Shown here one piece after another: positions 1 through 6,270 of a DNA stretch of 7,055 bases (positions are counted from its first letter, which is position 1; every line of letters begins with the position of its first letter). This DNA comes from Rhodanobacteraceae bacterium (GTDB taxonomy: Bacteria; Pseudomonadota; Gammaproteobacteria; Xanthomonadales; Rhodanobacteraceae). The stretch spans positions 1 through 7,055 of the forward strand of contig JAICIW010000116.1 of the NCBI GenBank assembly GCA_025928735.1, given 5' to 3'. The position numbers and the translations under genes are program-made. Below the pieces are notes generated by a model. It was not told the DNA's origin, ran no database searches, and saw only the letters and a program-made list of their open reading frames with translations.

Positions 1-1667
1 ACGCCGTGCAACTGCGTGGAATCGCCGTCCACGCGGAAGAATTCCGCGATGGTCATCTTGAGTTCGCCGAAGATCGGCTTGGTGTTCATCGCCAACTGGT
101 CGAGGCTGGTGAGGTTCTGCACCGTGCCCTTGCCGAAGGTCTGCTCGCCGATGATCAGGCCGCGGCCGTAGTCCTGGATCGCCGCGGTGAAGATTTCGCT
201 GGCCGAGGCGGAGCCGCGATTGACCAGCACCGCCATCGGGCCGGTCCACAGCATTTTCTCGTCCGAGTCTTTTTGCTCGACCTGGCCGCGGCTGTCGCGC
301 ACCTGCACCACCGGACCCTTGCCGACGAACAGGCCGGTGAGGTTGATGGCTTCCTCCAGCGAACCGCCGCCGTTGTCGCGCAGGTCGACCACCACCGCCG
401 AGACCTTGGCGGTCTTCAGTTGCGCCAGCAGCTTGGCGACGTCGCGCGAGGCGCTCTTGTAGTCGGGATCGCCGCGGCGGCGCGCGTCGAAATCCTCGTA
501 GAAGCTCGGCAGGTCGATGATGCCGATCTTGACCGTGCGACCATCCTGCTTGACGTCAATGACCTTCTTCTTGGCTTCCTGGTCGGCAATGGTGACCTTC
601 TGGCGCACCAGCGTGATGAGGTGCGGCTTGGCGTCGGGGCCGCCTTCGGCCGGCAGCACTTCCAGCCGCACCGTGGTGCCTTTCTTGCCGCGGATCTTGG
701 CGACCACGTCGTCGATGCGCCAGCCGACGGTGTCGACGATCGCGCCGCACTCGCCCTGGCCCACGCCCACGATCTTGTCACCGACTTCGAGCTTGCCAGA
801 CTTCGCGGCCGGGCCGCCCGGCACCACTTCGCGGATCACGGTGTATTCGTCGTGTTCCTGCAGCACCGCGCCGATGCCTTCCAGCGACAGCTTCATGGTG
901 ATGTCGAAATTCTGGCTGGCGCGCGGCCCGAAATAATTGGTGTGCGGGTCGATCGCGGTCGCGTACGCGTTCATGAAGGTCTGGAACACGTCCTGGCTGT
1001 CGAGCTGGTGCACGCGGTCGAGATAATTCTCGTAGCGGCGCGACAGCGTCTTGCGGATCTCGGCGTCGTCCTTGCCGGCCAGCTTCAGGCGGATCCAGTC
1101 GTTCTCCACGCGCTCCTTCCACAGGTTGTCCAGCGCGGTGCCGTCGGCTGCCCACGGCGCCTTTTCGCGATCGAACTTGTAGGCGCCGTTGCCGTCGAGC
1201 TTCACGCCCTTCTTCAGCAGCTCCAGCGCGTACGCGGTGCGCTCGCCCGAGCGCTTTTCATACAGGTTGAAGATCGCGAATGGAACGGACATGTCGCCGT
1301 TCCAGATCGCGTCGTCCAGCTTGCCGCGATCCGGCGTGAACTTGTCGAGGTCCTGTTGCGTGAAGAACAGCCGGCTGCCGTCCAGCGCCTTGAAATAGGC
1401 GTCGAAGATCTTCGCCGACATCGCGTCGTCGAGCGGCAGTGCCTCGTACTGGAAGCGCGTCAGCAACCGCGCGGCGAGGATCGCGGCCTGGCCCTGGGCC
1501 GCGGTCGGTTTCAGTTCCGGCGCCGGCGCCGCCTTGTATTTGGCGGCCGGTGCGGCCGGCACGCTGGACGACGATGCCGGACAGTTCGCGGGCGGCGCGG
1601 GATTCTGCGCACGCGCGCCCAACGACACGACGAGGGCGACCAGGACTACGAGAACACGCTGCAACAT
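1..1667 (-). CDS. prc: Tail-specific (carboxy-terminal processing) protease Prc/Tsp, C-terminus cut by window edge
   Basis: Periplasmic serine protease of the S41 family that degrades or trims proteins from exposed C-termini; in E. coli Prc works with NlpI to limit murein endopeptidases such as MepS and processes FtsI. The frame is open from the ATG at 1667 to the window edge, giving 555 codons (E. coli Prc is about 680 aa). Residues 1-20 form a signal peptide ending ARA|Q, followed by an Ala/Pro-rich linker to about 60 and the N-terminal helical domain. DPHTNYF begins at D240, a PDZ domain lies at about 258-345, then the protease core. The catalytic triad aligns as Ser488 (in SASASEIF), Asp499 (in QDYGR) and Lys513 (in FGKGTVQ), with the same spacing as in E. 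coli. ATG 1667 is preferred over the in-frame ATG at 1673 because AAGGA sits 6 bases upstream of it. The gene probably has its own promoter after the 181-base gap from lipB. The C-terminal domain is not visible. Confidence 0.95.
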   Translation of the reverse strand, partial: MLQRVLVVLVALVVSLGARAQNPAPPANCPASSSSVPAAPAAKYKAAPAPELKPTAAQGQAAILAARLLTRFQYEALPLDDAMSAKIFDAYFKALDGSRLFFTQQDLDKFTPDRGKLDDAIWNGDMSVPFAIFNLYEKRSGERTAYALELLKKGVKLDGNGAYKFDREKAPWAADGTALDNLWKERVENDWIRLKLAGKDDAEIRKTLSRRYENYLDRVHQLDSQDVFQTFMNAYATAIDPHTNYFGPRASQNFDITMKLSLEGIGAVLQEHDEYTVIREVVPGGPAAKSGKLEVGDKIVGVGQGECGAIVDTVGWRIDDVVAKIRGKKGTTVRLEVLPAEGGPDAKPHLITLVRQKVTIADQEAKKKVIDVKQDGRTVKIGIIDLPSFYEDFDARRRGDPDYKSASRDVAKLLAQLKTAKVSAVVVDLRDNGGGSLEEAINLTGLFVGKGPVVQVRDSRGQVEQKDSDEKMLWTGPMAVLVNRGSASASEIFTAAIQDYGRGLIIGEQTFGKGTVQNLTSLDQLAMNTKPIFGELKMTIAEFFRVDGDSTQLHG

Positions 1668-1673
1668 GGACAT

Positions 1674-1678
1674 TCCTT
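1674..1678 (-). promoter_or_regulatory. Ribosome binding site of prc
   Basis: The minus strand reads AAGGA here, 6 bases before the ATG at 1667 and directly against the alternative ATG at 1673. The spacing decides for the start at 1667. It is the clearest Shine-Dalgarno among the minus-strand genes of the window. Confidence 0.7.
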
Positions 1679-1681
1679 GTA

Positions 1682-1700
1682 CGACCGGAGCGGACGGTCG
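1682..1700 (-). repeat. Inverted repeat (possible mRNA hairpin) just upstream of the prc ribosome binding site
   Basis: CGACCG (1682-1687) and CGGTCG (1695-1700) are perfect 6-base complements around a 7-base loop. In the prc transcript the stem would end 3 bases before the AAGGA at 1678-1674. It could protect the 5' end or influence ribosome access. In DNA of this GC content a 6-base stem can also arise by chance. Confidence 0.35.
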
Positions 1701-1848
1701 CGGGCGCTCTTTGCGCGGGCGATAAGGGGAAACGGACGCCGGCCGTTCGCTGGCGCGTTCGGGTGCGGGATGCGGGCGGGTGAGGCTCGTCGTGGCGCGG
1801 CCCGACCCTAAAGTATCGGAAATCGTGGTGGCGGGATATGGCCGCAAG

Positions 1849-2508
1849 TCATGCGGCGGCGCGGGGCAGGGCGGGGTCCGCATCCTGCGGCGACAGTCCG
1901 AATTGTCGGCCCAGCTCAACAATCAGCACATCCTCGACATCGGCAAGCCGCGACGGGCCGCCCAAGTCTAGCAGTTGCGTCACCGACAAGCCCGCGTATC
2001 CACAGGGATTGATGCGGCGAAAAGGCGCGAGGTCCATCGCGATGTTGAAGGCGAGACCGTGAAAGGTGCAGCCGCGGCGTACCCTGAGGCCCAGCGCCGC
2101 GATCTTGGCCTCGCCCACGTACACGCCGGGCGCGCCGTCGCGGCGAACGGCGACGACGTTCCATTCGGCCAGCGTATCGATGATCGATTGCTCGATCCGC
2201 CGCACCAGTTCGCGCACGCCGATTTTCAGCCGGCGCAGGTCCAGCAGTGGGTAGGCGACGATCTGGCCGGGGCCGTGGTAGGTCACCTGGCCGCCGCGAT
2301 CCACGTTGATCACCGGAATGTCGCCGGGCGCCAGCACGTGTTCCGGCTTGCCGGCCTGCCCCAGCGTGAACACCGGGTCGTGTTGCACCAGCCACAACTC
2401 GTCCGGCGTGTCCGGCCCCCGTGCGTTGGTGAACGCCTGCATCGCGCGCCACACCGGTTCGTACGGCTGGCGGCCGAGATGACGGACGAGCAACGGCCGT
2501 GCGTTCAC
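1849..2508 (-). CDS. lipB: Octanoyl-[acyl-carrier-protein]:protein N-octanoyltransferase LipB
   Basis: Cytoplasmic enzyme that transfers the octanoyl group from octanoyl-ACP to lysines of lipoyl domains (E2 subunits, GcvH), the first step of endogenous lipoate synthesis. The 219-aa product fits the family (213 aa in E. coli). The signature RGGQVTYHGPGQ lies at 71-82, the catalytic Lys135 in GEAKIAALG, and the catalytic Cys169 in INPCGYAG. Both residues have the same numbers as in E. coli LipB, which supports the GTG start at 2508. This GTG overlaps the stop of the DUF493 gene as GTGA, so translation is probably coupled. The frame stays open further upstream to 2916, but that part only shadows the two upstream genes. 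LipA, the usual next gene, does not follow; prc does. lipB is likely the last gene of the operon. Confidence 0.95.
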   Translation of the reverse strand: MNARPLLVRHLGRQPYEPVWRAMQAFTNARGPDTPDELWLVQHDPVFTLGQAGKPEHVLAPGDIPVINVDRGGQVTYHGPGQIVAYPLLDLRRLKIGVRELVRRIEQSIIDTLAEWNVVAVRRDGAPGVYVGEAKIAALGLRVRRGCTFHGLAFNIAMDLAPFRRINPCGYAGLSVTQLLDLGGPSRLADVEDVLIVELGRQFGLSPQDADPALPRAAA

Positions 2509-2792
2509 AACGTATACCGGATATCCGGATGCGCGCGCAGCGCGGCGTGGGCTTCCTCGTATTTCTCGCGCGAGGGGCAGTTGAACACCACGCTCACCGA
2601 GACGTAATTGCCTTGACTGGACGAGCGTTCGCGAACGCTGGCTTCCAGCACCGACAGCCCGATCTCGCGCAGGATCTCCGTCACGCGCTCGCGCAGGTTG
2701 GCGTTGGCGTTGCCCATCGCGGTGACTTCGAAGCTGCCGGGAAACTGGAAGCCCTGGCCTTCGTTCTTCTCGATGTCGCCGAGTTCGCGCAT
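2505..2792 (-). CDS. ybeD: DUF493 / YbeD-family small protein
   Basis: A 95-aa protein of the DUF493 (YbeD) family, a small alpha/beta fold with ACT-like topology whose molecular role is not established; genes of this family commonly sit directly before lipB. The family core is visible: FPGSFEVTAMG at about 17-27, a helix at 33-45, and the conserved strand GNYVSVSV at 61-68, ending in IRYTL. The ATG at 2792 follows the dacA stop after 9 bases; the Shine-Dalgarno is weak, so the gene probably depends on coupling to dacA translation. Its TGA stop overlaps the lipB GTG start. A regulatory link to lipoate metabolism is often guessed from this neighbourhood, but nothing in the sequence shows it. 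Confidence 0.9.
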   Translation of the reverse strand: MRELGDIEKNEGQGFQFPGSFEVTAMGNANANLRERVTEILREIGLSVLEASVRERSSSQGNYVSVSVVFNCPSREKYEEAHAALRAHPDIRYTL

Positions 2793-2801
2793 CCCGGTAT
2801 T

Positions 2802-4094
2802 TTATTGGGTCGTGGCCGGCGCCGCGACACTGGACGCCGACGACACCGACACGGTGGGCGCCGGCGTGGTGGTGGTGCCGTTGCCGTGGTGGAACCACAG
2901 CAGGATCGCGTCCCACAGGCGCTTGAAGAAGCCGCCCTGCGGCGCGTCCTTCAACACCACCAGCGGTTCGGTCACTACCGGTTTGCCGTCGAAGGTCACC
3001 TTCAACGTACCGACCTGCTGGCCCTGCTTGAACGGTGCGACCAGCCGCTGCGGAATTTCGAGTGTCGCCTGCAGCTTGTCGTACTGGCCTCGGGGGATGG
3101 TCACCGACGCGTCCTCGGCAATGCCGAGTTCCAGCGTGTCGGCTTCGCCCTTCCAGAGCCGCGGCGTGGCCAGCACCTGGCCGGCCTTGTAGAGGTCATG
3201 GGTGCGATAGAAGTTGAAGCCCCAGTTCAGGAGTGCTTCGTCGCCGGTGGTCGCGGCGTTCATGTCGGGGCCGCCCATCGTTACCGCGATCAGACGCATG
3301 CCGTCGCGAAGCGCCGACGCGGCCAGGCAGAAGCCGGCTTCCTTGGTGGAACCGGTCTTGATGCCGTCCACCGTCGGGTCGGTCCACAACAGGGTGTTGC
3401 GGTTGTGTTGGGTGATGCCGTTCCACTCGAACGCCTTGATCTTTGAAATCTTGTATTCCTCGGGAAAGTTCTTGATCAGCGCGCGCGAAAGAATCGCGAT
3501 GTCGTGCGCGGTGCTGTAGTGGTCGGGCGCGGGGTAGCCCGAGGCGTTGACGAAATGCGTCCCGGTCATGCCAAGCCGCTTGGCGTAGGCGTCCATCATC
3601 TGCGCAAAGGCCTGTTCGGAGCCGGCGACGTGCTCGGCCAGCGCGATCGCGGCGTCGTTGCCGGACTGGATGATCATCCCGTACAGCAAGTCCTTCAATG
3701 GCACGTCGGAATTCAATTTCAGGAAGCTGGTCGAACCGTCGGTGCCGGCGCCGCCGGCACGCCAGGCGTGCTCGCTGATGTGGACCTTGTCGTCCATGTG
3801 GACCTTGCCGGCCTTGATCTCGGCGTTGACCACGTACTCGGTCATGATCTTGGTCAGCGAGGCCGGCGCGCGGCGCTGGTCCATGTTGCTGGACGCGAGG
3901 ATCTGCCCGTTGGCGTAATCCATCAGCACCCACGCTTCCGCATTCGGCTGCGGCGCCGGCGGAATCGGCGTCTCGGGGGTCGTCGGTACCGGCTTGGGCG
4001 GCACCGCGGGTTTCGGCGGCAGCGCGGTCTGCGCAAACAACACGCCGGTGAAGGCGACGAGGGATACCAGCATCAGGGGACGCACGATTTTCAT
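2802..4094 (-). CDS. dacA: D-alanyl-D-alanine carboxypeptidase, PBP5/6 type (DacA/DacC)
   Basis: Low-molecular-mass penicillin-binding protein that removes the terminal D-Ala from peptidoglycan pentapeptides in the periplasm. The three active-site motifs are present: SLTK with nucleophile Ser79 and Lys82, SGN at 144-146, and KTG at 246-248. Residues 1 to about 21 form a signal peptide, followed by a proline-rich stretch to about 50. The peptidase domain runs to about 300 and the PBP5 C-terminal beta domain to about 384. FFKRLWDAILLWFHH at 389-403 is the amphipathic helix that anchors these enzymes to the membrane. Unusually, 27 Thr/Ser/Ala/Pro-rich residues follow that helix; most relatives end at or near it. 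The 430-aa length is somewhat above E. coli PBP5 (403 aa), owing to the linker and tail. The Shine-Dalgarno is weak. The orthologue beside rlpA in Pseudomonas is called dacC. Confidence 0.95.
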   Translation of the reverse strand: MKIVRPLMLVSLVAFTGVLFAQTALPPKPAVPPKPVPTTPETPIPPAPQPNAEAWVLMDYANGQILASSNMDQRRAPASLTKIMTEYVVNAEIKAGKVHMDDKVHISEHAWRAGGAGTDGSTSFLKLNSDVPLKDLLYGMIIQSGNDAAIALAEHVAGSEQAFAQMMDAYAKRLGMTGTHFVNASGYPAPDHYSTAHDIAILSRALIKNFPEEYKISKIKAFEWNGITQHNRNTLLWTDPTVDGIKTGSTKEAGFCLAASALRDGMRLIAVTMGGPDMNAATTGDEALLNWGFNFYRTHDLYKAGQVLATPRLWKGEADTLELGIAEDASVTIPRGQYDKLQATLEIPQRLVAPFKQGQQVGTLKVTFDGKPVVTEPLVVLKDAPQGGFFKRLWDAILLWFHHGNGTTTTPAPTVSVSSASSVAAPATTQ

Positions 4095-4158
4095 CAGGTT
4101 ATGAAATCCGGAAAAGTTGAAGCGATGAATGACAGCGGGGGCAACCCCGATGAACCGC
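4095..4158. other. Spacer between rlpA and dacA with a short GC hairpin
   Basis: This 64-base gap is the widest inside the mltB-lipB cluster. It contains CGGGG (4136-4140) and CCCCG (4145-4149) around a 4-base loop, just after the rlpA stop. No T-run follows on the minus strand, so it is not a good intrinsic terminator; an mRNA stability or processing element is possible. No promoter or small gene is clear. Confidence 0.4.
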
Positions 4159-5067
4159 TTACTCTACTGCGACGCTTGCGTGTGGCAACCCGAGCGCATC
4201 GAGTTTTGCGGTGGTGCGATCGACCGTATCCACGTCGGGCAACGGCCCGATCTGCACGCGTTGCAACGTGCGTCCATTCACGCTGCCGGCGATCACGCGT
4301 ACCGGCCCCAGCTTCAAGCCTCGCAACCGCGCCGCCAGCCGCTCGGCATTGGCCGCGTCCGCGAACGCGCCCACCTGCACGTACAGCAGCGGTTGCCGAC
4401 CTGTTCGCGGTGTGACCGCGGTGACGGGCGCAGGTTCCGCACTCGGATGCGAGGGGTCGATGCCCTGCACGTCCACGAGGCCGGTGCCCTTCGGCCAGAT
4501 ACCGATCCGCACCGCCGCGGCCAGCGACAGATCGATCACGCGGTTGGGCATGAACGGCCCACGATCGTTGATCCGCACGATCACGCTCTTGCCATTCTGC
4601 AGATTGGTGACGCGCGCGAAGCTCGGCAGCGGCAGCACCTTGCTGGCTGCCGAGAATTTGTACATGTCATAGGTTTCGAAATCGGAAGTCTTGTAGCCGT
4701 TGAATTTGCTGCCGTAGTACGAAGCGATGCCGCGCTCGCTGTAACCGGCGGCGGTGGGCAGTACGCGATAGGTCTGCCCGTTCACCGTGTAAGGCGACTT
4801 GTTGCCGTAGCGCGATCTCGGTTCGGCGACCGGCACCGGCTCGGGAATCCTGCTGAAATCGATATCCTTGATGTCCGGTGTGGAATCGTCCCGCTGGTGG
4901 TAGCGGTCCGATTGCGATCGGCTGGTGTCGTCGCGCCACGGCGTGTTGGACGTGCGGCCGGGCTGTGACGATCCGTGGCGCGCAGGATTGGACGAACATG
5001 CCGTCAACGTCAGGGCCGTCAGCGCCAGCAGCGCGAGCGACAGGGCGAGACGCAGCGCGCGCTTCAT
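4159..5067 (-). CDS. rlpA: Septal ring lipoprotein RlpA (DPBB domain plus SPOR domain)
   Basis: Outer-membrane lipoprotein that gathers at the division septum; in Pseudomonas aeruginosa RlpA is a lytic transglycosylase acting on denuded glycan. The 302-aa product has a lipoprotein signal with lipobox LTAC and acylated Cys24. A polar, Ser/Arg/Asp-rich linker runs from about 27 to 75. The double-psi beta-barrel domain (about 111-201) contains ERGIASYYG, LPLPSFARVTNL and INDRGPF. A C-terminal SPOR domain at about 226-302 (YVQVGAF, RVQIGPL) binds denuded peptidoglycan. By alignment with P. aeruginosa RlpA, the catalytic-site Glu and Asp correspond to Glu131 and Asp168, but the His between them is Ser142, so activity is uncertain. 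The ATG at 5067 overlaps the mltB stop as ATGA, and no strong ribosome binding site is seen, suggesting translational coupling. Confidence 0.95.
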   Translation of the reverse strand: MKRALRLALSLALLALTALTLTACSSNPARHGSSQPGRTSNTPWRDDTSRSQSDRYHQRDDSTPDIKDIDFSRIPEPVPVAEPRSRYGNKSPYTVNGQTYRVLPTAAGYSERGIASYYGSKFNGYKTSDFETYDMYKFSAASKVLPLPSFARVTNLQNGKSVIVRINDRGPFMPNRVIDLSLAAAVRIGIWPKGTGLVDVQGIDPSHPSAEPAPVTAVTPRTGRQPLLYVQVGAFADAANAERLAARLRGLKLGPVRVIAGSVNGRTLQRVQIGPLPDVDTVDRTTAKLDALGLPHASVAVE

Positions 5068-6101
5068 TGCGCAGTGGGCGCCTGGGTGATGCCGTGCGCG
5101 ATCGCATCGGCCAGTTGCATCACGGCCAGCGCGTACATAGGGCTCTTGTTGTAGCGGGTGATCACGTAGAAATTCTGGAAGGTCAGCCAGTATTCGGGAC
5201 CGTTCGCGCCATCGAGGGTCAGCAGGTTTGCAGGCAGGGACGGATCTTCGTGCGCGGTGGGCGCGTAGCCGTCGGCGGTGAACTGTTCGAGCGGCGTTTT
5301 CGGCATCACGTTCTCGTAGGCCGGCGGCGGCGCCGCAGTGGTACTGGGATCGGCCTGCACCGCGACAGGCTGCCCGGTTTGCCAGCCGTGCTCGCGGAAG
5401 TAATTGGCGATGCTGGCGAACGCATCCGGTAGCGAGGCCATGAGGTTGATGTGGCCGTCGGCGTCGGCATCCACCGCAAAATCGCGGATGCTGGACGGCA
5501 TGAACTGCCCGAGTCCTTCCGCGCCCGCATACGAACCGTAGATGTCGGGAATCGCGCCGGGCAGTTTGTTGGTGGGCAATTCCAGCAGCGTCTTCAGTTC
5601 GCCGCGAAAGTATTTCGCGCGTGGCGGATAGTGGAACGCCAGCGTCACCAGTGCGTCCAGCACGCGATAACTGCCGGTGTTGCTGCCATAGTTGGTTTCC
5701 ACGCCGATGATCGCGACGATGTATTGCGGCGGCACGCCGTACCGCTGACCGATCTGGTCGAGCAGCGCCTGATGCTGGCGATAGAACACCACGCCTTCAT
5801 CGATCCGCTCGGGGGTCATGAAGATCGGGCGATATGCGCTCCATGGCTTGGCCTCGGCTGGACGCGTCATCGCGTCGATGATGCTCTGCTTGACCACCGC
5901 GCCATCGAGCAACACGTTCAGCGCGGCCGGATCCTTTCCGGTAGTCGCCGCGACCTCGCGCACCAGTTGGGCCTGATCGGAGTTTGCGGGAACCGCGGAC
6001 TGTGACGGGTTTTGCGCAGGAGGGGTTTGCGCGAGGGCGGCGATGGGCAGGAATCCGGCCAGTGCCACGGCCAGCCAGCCGGTACGGTGCGCTTGGAACA
6101 T
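5064..6101 (-). CDS. mltB: Lytic murein transglycosylase, MltB/SltB1 family
   Basis: Cleaves the MurNAc-GlcNAc bond of peptidoglycan with formation of 1,6-anhydroMurNAc, in the periplasm. The 345-aa protein carries the family landmarks: catalytic Glu135 in IIGVETNYG, AGAEGLGQFMPSS at 192-204, the Asp-rich DADADGHINL at 211-220, and the C-terminal FQNFYVITRYNKSPMYA at 309-325. Residues 1 to about 25 form a signal peptide ending AALAQ. The whole protein contains no cysteine, so unlike E. coli MltB it cannot be a lipoprotein; it resembles the soluble SltB1 that precedes rlpA in Pseudomonas. ATG 6101 is chosen because it gives a compact signal peptide; an in-frame ATG at 6152 would add 17 residues, and neither has a strong ribosome binding site. 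It is the likely first gene of the operon, and its stop overlaps rlpA. Confidence 0.94.
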   Translation of the reverse strand: MFQAHRTGWLAVALAGFLPIAALAQTPPAQNPSQSAVPANSDQAQLVREVAATTGKDPAALNVLLDGAVVKQSIIDAMTRPAEAKPWSAYRPIFMTPERIDEGVVFYRQHQALLDQIGQRYGVPPQYIVAIIGVETNYGSNTGSYRVLDALVTLAFHYPPRAKYFRGELKTLLELPTNKLPGAIPDIYGSYAGAEGLGQFMPSSIRDFAVDADADGHINLMASLPDAFASIANYFREHGWQTGQPVAVQADPSTTAAPPPAYENVMPKTPLEQFTADGYAPTAHEDPSLPANLLTLDGANGPEYWLTFQNFYVITRYNKSPMYALAVMQLADAIAHGITQAPTAQ

Positions 6102-6182
6102 GTGCAGGGGAACTCGGAAAATCGCGGTGACGGACGGCAGCCTAACATGCATGACGCGTGGAGCGGCGCGCCATCCCCGACG

Positions 6183-6212
6183 TCGAAACGCGGCTGCAGC
6201 GACTGATACACT
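6183..6212 (+). promoter_or_regulatory. Possible promoter of the PP2C gene (extended -10)
   Basis: TCGAAA at 6183-6188 (4 of 6 matches to TTGACA) and TACACT at 6207-6212 (4 of 6 matches to TATAAT) are 18 bases apart, and TG at 6204-6205 gives an extended -10. Transcription would begin near 6219, leaving a leader of about 50 bases. The match is moderate and read by eye. Confidence 0.3.
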
Positions 6213-6258
6213 CCCGCCGTCTGCAACGTGGTGCGGCGCTGCGCGACGACGACTGCTT

Positions 6259-6262
6259 GAGG
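6259..6262 (+). promoter_or_regulatory. Ribosome binding site of the PP2C gene
   Basis: GAGG (within TTGAGG) lies 8 bases before the ATG at 6271. This favours 6271 over the in-frame ATG four codons later at 6283. Confidence 0.6.
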
Positions 6263-6270
6263 CCCGAACG

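Larger units (their letters stand above)
1668..1848. other. Intergenic region between lipB and prc
   Basis: These 181 bases separate the lipB stop from the prc start on the same strand. It holds the prc ribosome binding site and, just upstream of it, a short inverted repeat (CGACCG at 1682-1687 and CGGTCG at 1695-1700, 7-base loop). I see no T-run after lipB that would make an intrinsic terminator, and no sigma-70 promoter with both boxes well spaced; a lone GATACT-like -10 can be read on the minus strand near 1815 but has no -35 partner. No small gene is supported. Confidence 0.6.
6102..6270. other. Divergent intergenic region between mltB and the PP2C gene
   Basis: These 169 bases separate two divergent starts and should hold the promoters of both. 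A plausible plus-strand promoter is listed separately. For mltB I found no pair of boxes I would defend; a TGtTAGGCT stretch on the minus strand (near 6142-6150) looks like a poor extended -10. Short palindromes occur (CATGCATG 6146-6153, CGACGTCG 6178-6185, GCTGCAGC 6193-6200), all short enough to be chance. No small gene or RNA is evident. Confidence 0.5.

Noticed and set aside
6..1811. A 601-codon open frame on the plus strand, opposite prc
   Set aside because: It lies antisense to a clear Prc coding sequence with intact catalytic residues. Its His/Arg/Val/Ala/Leu-rich composition is what the complement of GC-rich codons gives, with no recognisable domain.
1800..1848. Terminator after lipB
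   Set aside because: Only a 4-base GCGG/CCGC pairing without a T-run is visible, so termination here cannot be supported from sequence.
2509..2916. In-frame upstream extension of lipB to an ATG at 2916
   Set aside because: The extension overlaps dacA and ybeD in another frame, and LipB homology begins just after the GTG at 2508, where K135/C169 numbering also matches E. coli.
2499..3446. A 315-codon plus-strand open frame opposite ybeD and dacA
   Set aside because: Same mirror effect; low-complexity Arg/Val/His composition, no family features, and the minus strand encodes verified proteins.
4136..4149. GC hairpin after rlpA as a transcription terminator
   Set aside because: The stem is only 5 bases and no T-run follows on the minus strand; dacA must also be expressed downstream.
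3504..4968. Plus-strand open frames opposite dacA and rlpA (about 303 and 279 codons)
   Set aside because: Both are antisense shadows of well-supported genes and show no domain or ribosome binding signal.
6146..6153. CATGCATG palindrome upstream of mltB as an operator
   Set aside because: Eight bases of self-complementary sequence without flanking symmetry is expected by chance.
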